From contig ML977005.1 of NCBI GenBank assembly GCA_010015675.1, forward strand, positions 341,274-405,273: a stretch of 64,000 nt of DNA, given 5' to 3'. Shown piece by piece: positions 32,666-42,816 of the stretch; the stretch's first letter is position 1, and each line of letters begins with the position of its first letter. A program made the position numbers and the translations under genes. The stretch is from Byssothecium circinans (Eukaryota; Ascomycota; Dothideomycetes; Pleosporales; Massarinaceae). Under the pieces are notes generated by a model. The model was not told the DNA's origin. It searched no databases and was given only the letters and a program-made list of their open reading frames with translations.

Positions 32666-33122
32666 ATGCTCTCCAACTCTATCCTCGCCTTCCTGGCTAC
32701 ATCCCTCCTCCTCTCCACCGGCTCCGCTACTCCCCTCGTCTCCGACAAAGTCAGCACCGACGCCATTACGTTCGCTGCCACCCAAAACCCAGCAATCAGC
32801 TTTGGAACGTACACCGACAGGAGCTGCAGCGGTGGTCAGCACGACTACCAGAACCCCGACGATGGCTGCTACACGCTTCCTGGACAAGGCATGCATGTTT
32901 GGTGGTTCGCGGACACCTGCCGTGGTAAGTTCTCTTTTCTCCTGGGTTGTTGAAGCTTCGACACCTGCGTTTGCATCAGAGTAGCTGTGCGCTGACTAGG
33001 ATGATGTAGCTTTCATTTATAAGGGCGGGGACTGCTCGCCTGCATCTGGTGAAATCCAGGTTACCATTGGACAATGCTATGATACGGCCCAGTATAGGAC
33101 CATCAAAGTATTCTGCCACTAG
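32666..33122 (+). CDS. small secreted cysteine-rich protein, candidate effector
   Basis: Two exons (32666-32924 and 33010-33122) separated by an 85-nt intron with GTAAGT donor, GCTGACTAG branch site and TAG acceptor; spliced length 123 residues. A clear signal peptide (MLSNSILAFLATSLLLSTGS, then ATP) is followed by a mature part with six cysteines (in SCSGG, DDGCY, ADTCR, GGDCS, GQCYD and VFCH), enough for three disulfides. No known domain is recognised. Size, secretion and even cysteine number fit apoplastic proteins of plant-associated or insect-associated fungi; an effector role is inference. The in-frame reading through the intron would stop after nine residues, so the spliced form is preferred. 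It stands alone, flanked by A+T-rich DNA. Confidence 0.82.
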
Positions 33123-34098
33123 GATGTGGTAACGTGCCCGTATTGCCTTGGCGGTGAAGACATGTTAGCGGAGACCTAGGGTGGATGTTGCATCGGTCGT
33201 TGCGAAGATTAGGCGTGGAATTTGGAGAGCAAGGGCGGAGGGGAGTCAGTCTTTCCCTAGAGGGTATTGCTACGTAACTTTGTCGCTACACTCTTTTGAT
33301 TAATATAAGGAATGCCCGTCTTCATCGCGGACCTAAATTCGGGAAGGTGAATAACGAAGATAGGATGGAGGAAGTGTTGATTCGAGTTTCTCTAACCTTT
33401 GCCGGTCATCTCTTCTACTACCCTCTAAACTGTCCTTGGTGAGAATAAATGTGCGCTGCTATACAGCCTTGTCGTATCGTAGCACCCGTTGCGGCCTGTG
33501 TGGCCAGCTGAGAGAATGCCGACCTGTACTGGCCTTGATTTTGTCCTGGAGGCGATGGTTTGCAGATATAGTTGAACAGAAGAGTACTGGATACAGCTCT
33601 ATATACCCTATATAGGCCAGGGTGCTTAGCATTCTAGGGCCTTATCATAGTATCCTGCCCTACTAATATACCTAGTTAGATTAATATACTTTATTTATAC
33701 ACTTGTTGTTCTTTATATCCCACCGGATATTGCAATGCAAAGGTCAATTGAGCAGCTCGTCATCGTTCCATTGGTCTGATCCAGCTTCCCGGCATCGTCG
33801 TAGAGCGAGAGATCTCTCGTCGAATTGAAACAGGCAAAGGCTTCGAGTATAGCTGTGTCGGACATGGAGTCGAGGGGGGTTATTCTTTGGCAGTACCGGC
33901 TCGTGAAGTTGTCAGCACTAATCTATAGTTCGGCTCCGTGTCTCCAAGTGTTCGATCGATTGAAGCATGATCGCAAAGATCAATGAGAAAATCTTTCAAT
34001 TCTTGTCATCCACTGTCATCACATCATCTACTATACATATACTACAGCTTCTCCTTACTCTTTCCGCTCTCCACCCTTGCACCTCCATCCCCTCCTAG
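33123..34098. other. no gene; A+T-rich patch
   Basis: 33580-33720 is A+T-rich with short internal repeats (CTATATACCCTATATAGG, then TAATATA runs), resembling a decayed transposon fragment; no terminal repeats or coding remnants could be made out. The rest shows nothing supportable. Confidence 0.4.
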
Positions 34099-34770
34099 TC
34101 ACTTCTTTTTGTCCTCGGCACTGAAGTTGATAGACACGCTATTCACACAATGCCTCTCGTCCTTTGGGTTTCCAAACTTCTCGCCCTTGAAGATGTGACC
34201 CAAGTGCCCACCACAGTTATTACACACAATCTCTGTCCTCTTCATCCCCAAGCTCGAGTCGTCGCGCTGGCCCACAGCGCCGGGGACCGCATCCCAGAAG
34301 GCAGGCCATCCGCAGCCTGAGTCGAACTTGTGCGAGGCTTTGTAGAGGGGTGCGTTGCAACCGGTGCAGGTGTAGACGCCGGCGTTTGGGTAGTGCTTGT
34401 CGTATTGGCCGGAGCCGGCCATTTCGGTGCCTTTTTGGCGGAGGATGCGGAATTGCTCTACAAGATGGTTAGTGATGCTCCATTTTGGAGCCTAAAGGCG
34501 AGGATGCTATGCTGGAGATGTACCAGGACTCAACTGCGCCTGCCACTCGCCCGCCGTCTTCTGCACGGGATAGTTGGTGTTATCCGCCATCTTGTTCGAA
34601 GTGCCAAACAGCGCGCCAAGGAAGGGAATAGGCATAGACTGAAGAGCTGTTACGCGGTGCGGTGCACTGTACAGACGCGAGACGTTGAAGGCGGGGTTTG
34701 TAGCTCGGACCGTGGTGTTCGCGAAAGTGTGGAAAGTGCGGATGAGGGTTGGGATAGATGGGAAGCGCAT
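34099..34770 (-). CDS. msrB: methionine-R-sulfoxide reductase (MsrB), probably mitochondrial
   Basis: Two exons (34770-34524 and 34457-34099) joined over a 66-nt intron (GTACAT, CACTAACC, TTGTAG) give 201 residues. The enzyme reduces methionine-R-sulfoxide in proteins back to methionine. Visible family features: LSPEQFRILRQKGTE at the splice junction, zinc-binding CTGC and CNNC pairs, the GWPAFWD segment, and the C-terminal RHCVNSVSINF with the catalytic cysteine. Residues 1-40 (MRFPSIPTLIRTFHTFANTT) are Arg/Ser/Thr-rich without acids and look like a mitochondrial targeting signal. A second ATG at MADNTNYPVQ could give a shorter cytosolic form. Divergent from the MFS gene to the right. Confidence 0.93.
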
Positions 34771-35436
34771 GGGGAAGTGGTTTATATCTTCTCTGATGAT
34801 TTGAGATGGACGCTGTCAGGTTTTGATGAGGAATCTTCAATGCGGGGAGCTGAAGCCGGTGAGCTGGTGCGCCACTGACCGTGCGTTTGCGATTTGGAAT
34901 TGCATCATGAGTCGCAAAGTCCATCAATGATCAATCATCGAAAAAAGTGGAAACGAAGGACCTCGTGAAGAATCATGATAGTGAATCAATCCGCTTCGTT
35001 CTCTAAATCCGGACAGTTCAAGTGACTTCGGCACAATGAATATCAGTGGTGTGCTTACTAAGCAGAGCTCGACTGCTCGTCGCAAGTGTGACGAGTCTCT
35101 CAACGAACACAACTGCACACATACCACCCATGTATACAACGTATCCTCAGGTCTCCGTGTCTTAATCCCGCGGCCATTGTACATGGCGGTGGCGGTCGCC
35201 CCGCTGCCAGCCGACAGAAACTGCAGATGACGAAGCCATCAACACCAATGAACGTCTTCGCTATGCCGGCATATCGGCTCTAGCTTATGGATCGAATTTC
35301 GCTCTTGCTGAGCGCGCTGTCATCCTTCATCTTTCACCTTTCTTCTTCAATTCATTTTCTTTTGGTTCACAGCCACAAAGCACATCCTGCAAGGTGACTG
35401 TTGGCTTGGGTACTCATATACCCCGGGTGACATCTC
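34771..35436. promoter_or_regulatory. divergent promoter region between msrB and the MFS gene
   Basis: 666 bp between two head-to-head genes. No strong TATA box or repeat was recognised; it must hold both promoters. Confidence 0.5.
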
Positions 35437-37408
35437 ATGAGTTCGAACTATCATAAAACGGATACTTATCCGGATTCCCGCGATTCATCTGATCCGGGGA
35501 TAACGATTGAAGGAAGCAGGCCGGGGAAGAGATCGGAACATGCGGTACAGGAACAATTACTGGGTTCGAAGGGTGGAGATCGTGTCGAGCATGGAGTAGA
35601 CAGCGGTACTGCTTCAAATCGAAACCACTACCAAAGGAGCCTTCGACTTGAGACAAGCGTTCAATCTGGGACTGCGTTACCACACATTGACGAGATAGAG
35701 CAAGCGGAAGCCACAAAGGAGAGTCCAGTAACATGGCGTTCCCTACCACGGAAGGACCAGCTCCTTGTGCTCACTTTCGCCCGCCTGTCTGAGCCATTGA
35801 CACAGACCTCGCTTGGCTCATACATATATTATCAACTAAAATCCTTCGACCCCAGCCTGCCCGACTCTACCATATCTTACCAGGCCGGTATCATGCATGC
35901 CGCTTTCCCTGGAGCTCAGTTCCTGACTGCTATCCTCTGGGGTCGTTTCGCCGACTCTGAGCATGGTGGTAGGAAACGCGTCATTTGGATCGGTTTGCTC
36001 GGAACTATGTTCTCAATTATTGGCTTCGGGTTTTCTCACAGTTTCCCCATGGCGGTGTTTTTCCGCTGTTTGGGTGGTGTGCTGAATGGGAACATCGGCG
36101 TTATGAGGACGATGATTAGCGAAATTATCAAGGAGAAAAAGTATCAAAGCAGAGCGTTTATCATTCTACCGATGACTTTTAACATTGGAGTTATCATTGG
36201 GCCCATCCTAGGTATGTTGAGTTTGATCCAAAACTGAACTTAGGCTTACAAGAGCAGGTGGTCTTCTTGCTGATCCCGTTGGCAGCTACCCACAGCTCTT
36301 CGGGCCCGGCTCACCCTTCGGGGGCAAAGATGGCGTCCAGTGGATGATGAAGTGGCCATACGCGCTCCCCAATCTCCTCAGCGCCGTCTTTCTCTTTGCT
36401 GCCACGCTCAGTATATTCTTCTTCCTTGAGGAAACCAGCGAGCTCTGCAAACACAAACCCGATCCTGCGCTTCACATTGGCCGTTGGATAAGACGCCAGA
36501 TTTTCCGTCAAAATGTCGCTCCTGAACCTGGATACACAGCAATACCAGCAGACGAGTATGCGCATAGACCTTCCTTGGAATTACAGTCAACACCCACAAC
36601 TCCACACGGAGAAATATGTCCCAAGTTTCCACTAGCACGACGCAAACTTCCCTTCCGCAGGATATGGACTCGCAACGTAATAACAACACTCCTCTCCCAT
36701 GCGACCATGGCCATGCATGTGGGAACATTCAATTCACTCTGGTTCATTTACCTCTCCGCGCCTCGCTACGATCCAGCCCATCCACAACCTCCAGGCTTCC
36801 ATCCCCACGGTCTCCACTTCACCGGTGGTCTCGCTCTCCCACCACCGCGTATTGGTCTTGCACTCGCCATCCTAGGCGTCATAGGCATATCACTACAGCT
36901 CTTCCTCTACCCACGACTAAGCCAGCATCTCGGCCCAGCCCGCAGCCTCCGCATCTTCCTCGCTTTTTTCCCAATCACCTATTTCATCGTCCCCTTCCTC
37001 AGCATCGTACACAGCACATCAAACCCCCCTGCAGGCGTCTCAGGTCCCCTCATCTGGATCGCTATCACCGTTGTCCTATTCATCCAAGTCCTTGCTCGTA
37101 CCTTCGCGCTTCCCTGCACCACTATTCTTGTCAATAACTGCTGTCCGCATCCTTCGGTCTTGGGTACCGTACACGGGCTGGGACAGTCGTTTTCGAGTTT
37201 GACGAGGACGTTTGGACCGGTGATGTTTGGCTGGATCTTCGGCAAAGGACTGGATATTGGAGTTGTGGGGCTGGCTTGGTGGATATTAGCTTGTGTAGCT
37301 GTTGTTGGATGTGTGTTTGGGCAGTTCGTGAGGGAAGGGGATGGGCATGAGATTTTGCTTGAAGGGGAGGAAAGGGGGAGTGATGGGGTGGTTAAGAGGG
37401 TTGAGTGA
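35437..37408 (+). CDS. MFS transporter, ZIFL/TetA-like
   Basis: Two exons (35437-36211, 36258-37408) around a 46-nt intron (GTATGT to GAGCAG) give 641 residues. A cytosolic N-terminus of about 110 residues precedes the first membrane segment. The MFS signature in the loop after segment 2 is clear (WGRFADSEHGGRKRV), and segments 4-6 follow with FRCLGGVLNGNIGVMRTM and GVIIGPILGG across the splice. A long central loop carries the linker, and the second half has six more hydrophobic segments. The family includes fungal drug exporters and relatives of plant zinc-induced facilitators; the substrate cannot be read from sequence. Reading through the intron would stop the protein after segment 6. Confidence 0.9.
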
Positions 37409-37815
37409 AGAGAAAGAGTTTGAATGTGGTTGGAGAAGTGGTGGCCAATAACGTGCTGTTGGGCACCGTGCCATGGTGAGCTATTCGGAACAGGTTTGAG
37501 AAAGCTCATCTAATCGCCAATGAGGTTAACCAAGGAACAGTTGTGTGGACGCGACGGGGGCAAATCTAAGCTTTGAGCCAGTCTCATCTTCATTCTAAGT
37601 CAATTTCATCACCCTCGGTCGTCCTCCTTCACGTGTCCTTCCTTCTTATCGCCATCCCTAAATACAATGTGGTAGGGATGAAAAAGAGCCAGCAGAACTA
37701 GCAGCGAGCGGTGTTTGCAATCCTTCAAACTGAGGCTGAGTAAGGCGGACTTGCGATCAGGCCCCGAAATGATATAACATTTTTACTCAGGGGTATATAG
37801 CTAGTGATTAACAAC
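37409..37815. other. intergenic, converging 3' ends
   Basis: Region between the 3' ends of the MFS gene (+) and the chitin deacetylase gene (-). No feature beyond presumed polyadenylation signals. Confidence 0.5.
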
Positions 37816-39354
37816 TCAAAGCGCGAACAAGAACGACAACGCGAAAGTCATCACGAGTACCGGACCACTATAAAACAGGCCTGAACTCCCAGATCCTGCT
37901 GGAGTCCCAGGCGGAGCTTCTTTCTGAGAGCTGCCCGTCTGGGTTCCGGTTGGGATTCTACTGGAGGAAGTGGTACTAGCGGGTGCGTTTTCCTTGCCCT
38001 CTCTCTGGTTTGAGTTAGCACTGAACGGTTCGGAAAGGATTTGCAAGGCGATTTTATCTTACCATGGTGCTATTGCCGGAACTGGTTCCAGTTCCATTTA
38101 CAGTACGATACCAATTTTCTTTCGGATCACCTAGGCATTCGCCCACGCTGACCGCTCTCAGATTGTGCTTAGCCAAGAGAGTAAGCATGAACTCTGTGTA
38201 GTTGTTTGCCGTTTGCTCGAGACTGAAAGTTCGTTCACATAACAGTCAGTAAATCTCTCTCAGCAAAACTGAAACAGCAGTAATACGTACATATCGTGTG
38301 CAATCGCGAGCCGTCGACTATCCGCCGCATTACTATGAACCTCCGTCAAATTACCCTCGAACCAATTCTTAGCGGTCTGAATCTGCTCCTTGGAGTTCAA
38401 ATCGTAATCATCACCGTTAAGATCAAAATACGTAACATGATACCCCAACTCCGCCATGTCCTTATCACACGCAGAATCACAGCTCGAAAAAGGCGGTCGC
38501 ATATACGTCGGGATCATATCCACAATATTGCGGAGAGCCATCTCGTTCATCCACATCTGGTTCTTGCGATCCAGCGAGGAGATTTTACTCAGGTCTAAAT
38601 GCGTGTAGGTATGCGAGGCGATCTGATGGCCCTCGGCGTCCATGCGCTTGATCACGGATTTGTACTCGTCGACGAGGTCGATTTGGCCTTTGTTGATGTT
38701 GTTGCCGGTGATGAAGAAGGTTGCTTTTGCGTTGTGGGCTTTGAGGAGGTCGAGGATGTGGGATGTGTAGGTTTTCATGGGGCCGTCGTCGTAGGTTAGA
38801 GCGACCATGCCGGGTTTTGTGCATTTGAAGATTCCTGGGGGGAGATCGGGGGTTAGTGCACGGCTCTCGTTCGTTAAGTCGAATTGTAGGGAAACTTACC
38901 GGTTCCACCGTAGGCGACAGAGCCGACTTTATCGCGAGGGATGCTCGATGTATTGGTGCCTTTTGGAGGGTTGTTTTCAGGGCATCCGGGACCGTATTGG
39001 TAGTTGCATCCCGGAGAGTAACAGTATGATTCAGCGGAGCCACAGACTGGTAGCGATCAGCATTATGAGCCGTTACCGGAAATCTTGAACCTCACAGCCA
39101 GATCGAGAACAACATAAACCCTGTCCGCAAGAACCAATACCCTCTCCACATTCACGGCCATCCTTGCGATGCTTCAAAGCGTGATTCTCGTGAGAATGAC
39201 TGCCGGCGACACGTGCTGCGATGCTGCCAAGCAAGTCTCTCGTCTGTGGGGTGTATGGATCAAGTCCTACGAGCTTTGGGATTCCAACACCATCATGAGC
39301 GCTGACGAGCGGGACGACGGCCGTTACGGCTAAGATAGACACGGTAAGATACAT
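37816..39354 (-). CDS. GPI-anchored chitin deacetylase with a CBM18 chitin-binding domain
   Basis: Five exons (39354-39096, 39046-38900, 38834-38291, 38222-38063, 38004-37816) give 432 residues. Domain order: signal peptide (about 1-19), CBM18 at about 69-108 (SCGQGLCCSRSGFCGSAESY, restored exactly by a 49-nt intron with GTGAGG donor), NodB polysaccharide-deacetylase domain from about 140 (TYDDGP at 149-154 and metal ligands H210/H214 in SHTYTH, then RPPFSSCDSACDKDMAELGY), a Ser/Thr/Pro-rich linker, and a C-terminal hydrophobic tail after GSGSSG, typical of a GPI signal. It would convert chitin to chitosan at the plasma membrane or wall, which can hide hyphae from host chitinases. Each splice keeps frame. 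The ATG at 39354 was chosen because the signal peptide starts there. Confidence 0.92.
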
Positions 39355-41067
39355 GCTGAGCGAAGCTTTGTGGAGATTAAGTATGCATCGATAAATGCTA
39401 AACGAATGCTTCAACAAGGGCAAAAGCCAAAAAAACGAGGGAAATTCCACACACAAAATATGAGGAGAATTAGGAGCCCGACGAAAGAGAAGGGATGGAA
39501 AAAAAGCACAGCCTTGAAATATCTGTACTCTTGTAGGATGATGTGTGCCGTGTTCCTGCATAGGCAGTCAGCACGATTGGGTCTTGGCCTCAACTTGGCT
39601 TCTCTCGCTTCATACCTGCATTGACTCCTACGAAGGAATTGTGCAGCGGAATTCGGACATTTGCACACTTTGGGCTGGGCGCTAGGCCTCGTGTCAGTTG
39701 GAAATAGGCCTGGGACGGCGGATGTTTTACCGCAAGGGAAGGCATCGTGTTATTTAGGGCTCGCCAAGTGCAGTTCTGGCGAGGTTGAAATCCTGAATTG
39801 ATGGGCTGGAGCCTGGCAGTGGTGGAAACGCAGGCAAAGAAAAAAATGTATCTGTTCCTCGGATGTTTGAAAGAGTGATGCTATTGGGAGAGCGTTTGGT
39901 GTTTGTGTGCTTCAATGGCTGGGAATGAAACTTCAACCCTAGCTAATGGGGCCGAGTTTAAGCGAATGTGGATCGAATAATCTTACCGTTCAGCCACAGC
40001 GTCTCGTTCTGAGTCAGGTAATTGGCCAATAATTACAGATGCGTTGCAGAGGCAAGTCCAGTCAAGCGATAGAATGCACCCTCTCAATTGATGCCAAGGA
40101 TTCCGGAAATACTTCAAAACACTGCGAACACATGGGTCAATCCAATGACTACGTCGTATTCTGTTTGAAATAATATATCTAAGTATCCCTAGTATTAACT
40201 ACTTACCCTTGAGGTGGTGTACACAAACATTCATGACCCTATAGGCGTCTAAATTTATCGTAGAAGCGCTACATATACGCTTAAGCCCTGCTGGCTGCCC
40301 GTCTAAGAGCTTCACTATAATATCAATAACACCTCGCATACAGCTTTTATTAAATAGTGTAGCTCGAGGCTGTTCCAACGTGTTGCTTTTAGAGATTCCT
40401 GAAGTTCTCTTGTTCGATAAAAGTGTATGGCGATGTTGGAGATGTTCACATGTCTTACGCTAACTACGACAGTCAAATAGAGTATTAATAGATTAACAGC
40501 ATAGAGACCAACGTACGATCGTCACGATGAATTTTTAGAAGGGTGGAGCAAAGTTTTCTGCGGCGCGAGGTTCGTTCCAAGACTTTTCATACCATGGTAG
40601 CAACCACTTGGCAGTGCTATGAAAAAACTTCAAGCGGTTGGGTTTTAGGTGATAAGAGTCGGTGAAAGATTTGGAAGACCCTAAAAGCATATCTTAGCAA
40701 AACAATGTATATTTGTCAGCACGGTTCCGAGAAGCTCTTAAAATGGAAAGATGTAAAAAGCCTCTGATCACGTGGCAGAAACTTATCGTGGCGATGCTTT
40801 AGCGTCTCGGGAACTGTAACACTCGCTTAATGTTTTAGATGACTGACGTCTTTGTATTTAACGAGCTTCAGTGTATTAAATCGCCCGCGCTTCACAACCT
40901 TAGAAGAAGGTAGGCTTTCCGGACATACCATCGTTATCGCCGAGATCATCCGACCCCACATCAATCTGTCATAACGGCCTTGACTCTACTTCTACTCTCA
41001 CAGTTCCACCATACGACCTCATCAAGCACCAAAACGACGTCTTATTCATTTTGCATCAATAGTCAGT
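39355..41067. other. 1.7-kb intergenic region
   Basis: 5' flank of the deacetylase gene and of the F-box gene. 40150-40500 is A+T-richer and may be an old transposon remnant. No coding frame, repeat or RNA recognised. Confidence 0.4.
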
Positions 41068-42691
41068 ATGACAGAGCTACTGGATCTGTGTTATGATGTC
41101 CTGATCCGCATCCTCGAGGAAATCGATCCGGGGGACTTGGCAGCATGTGCGCAAACGTCGTGGGCGTTCAACAACTTCATTAAAAACAATGCTGCACTGT
41201 ACAGGACACATTATTTAAGAAATTATGTACGAGCTTTCGTATCAGACAAACAGTCCTCGTGGATACTGAGACGTACAGGATGATCCGCGGTGGAATGTGT
41301 CGAATGCTGAACCGGAATGGATATCGGAGCTCCAAAAGTTCGTCAAATGCCAGAAGATACTGCTTTCTGGTAACCTTGATGTCAAGGTACCTAATTTGTC
41401 AATTCCAGAATCCTATCAAGCAGGTACTCTATCTGACATGAAATTAGCGAGAAAACTTCAACTTCGTAAACACCACCGTCGCCTCCCTCATCTCTACAGC
41501 CAGCGAATCCGACACCCCGTCCCTCAACATCACCACTCTGGGCACTCTTCTTGACATCCCGGGAAATATAGACGCCTTCCTTCTCAAATCAACACTCTAC
41601 ACTCGCCTTCAAGATTCCTATGCTAAACCCTCAGCTACTTCCTTGACCGATTCGGAACGCCAACTCAGCGCGAAAATCCACTGTCTCCATGGAATTCCCA
41701 GTTCGACCATGGGCCGTCGTGCACTTAACAAACATCCTTATGCGCGGTCTCAAGTCTATGATCTACGCAACTACACAGACGAAAATGTATGGGGCCCGTA
41801 CCTGAGCGATGGGAGTATGCGAGTTGATTGGGAAATGCTGGAAGCGATTATGGTTGTTTTAGGGTATAATTCTAGTCTTTGCTGTAGGAGATTTCTGGAA
41901 CAGTTTAGGCCGCCGTGGAGTGGAACGTTTGAGGGGGTGGTGAGGGATGAGAGGGTTCGGGAAAATCTACCCGAGTGGAGAGCCGAGATGTTGGAGCAGG
42001 TCGATGTTCCGCTTTCGCAGAGGGATCCCTATGGTGTTGAAGGGGTTTGGTCGAGAATCGTTTGTTTCCTTGGTGCGTTATTTTTCTCCTCTGGGATATT
42101 GTCAAGTTGATGGCAACTAACGGGGAAATACAGATTTTAACGACCTCTACCAGTTCAACTTCAGTTCTAACGCCAGTCTTGTACGGTCGAACGAGCCTCG
42201 CGAACCCTTGAATGACGAAGAAGCAATTCGTCACATACTTATGCGCCTTCGCATTACCAAAATCGAAGCATCTACGGAAGACTGTGACGATCAGTCCATG
42301 CCTATCGTGCACTTCAAAGGCAGCAGTAGAGCTGTAGATGCGAGATGGGATCCCAACGCGAATTCCAAAATTAAAGGGGATGTGAGGATGACGAAAGAAG
42401 GCGAAGTCAGGTGGACAACTGTTAGTGTATTTTATGGGTAAGTTGTGCTTTCTCTCCATTATGCGATCTGAGATTGAGGCAAGGAGCAGATTTATGAGCT
42501 AACGTGTTGACAGTGAGGAGCGATGGCGTAGCGAAGGCATCCAGATCGGTGGTATTGGTGCTCGCCGTGGAGTACTGGGCACTTGGTTTGATAAGGACTT
42601 TGACTCGCATGGTCCAGCCGGGCCGACCGCATTCTGGAAACTGAGCGGAGCCACGGTGCCTGATGAAGATGATAGCGATGATGATTCATGA
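41068..42691 (+). CDS. F-box protein
   Basis: Five exons (41068-41226, 41279-41386, 41448-42072, 42134-42437, 42514-42691) give 457 residues. The N-terminal F-box (LLDLCYDVLIRILEEIDPGD, then LAACAQTSWAFNNFI) would bind Skp1 and make the protein a substrate adaptor of an SCF ubiquitin ligase. The rest has no repeats of WD40 or LRR type but ends GVLGTWFDKDFDSHGPAGPT, seen at the end of many Dothideomycete F-box proteins. Introns are 52-76 nt with standard signals, and each junction is in frame (LRNY/DDPRWN is characteristic). Its substrates are unknown. It converges with the beta-mannosidase gene, 125 bp between stops. Confidence 0.85.
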
Positions 42692-42816
42692 TGGATGATG
42701 ATGTATGAAGCTTTTTTGATCAGCCAGTCAAGTGAGCTAGTTGTTTATACTAGCTGCGTTGTTTGCGGAGGAAACAATATGTTCTAGCTAAAAGTAGTGT
42801 TAATGTATGTACAAAT

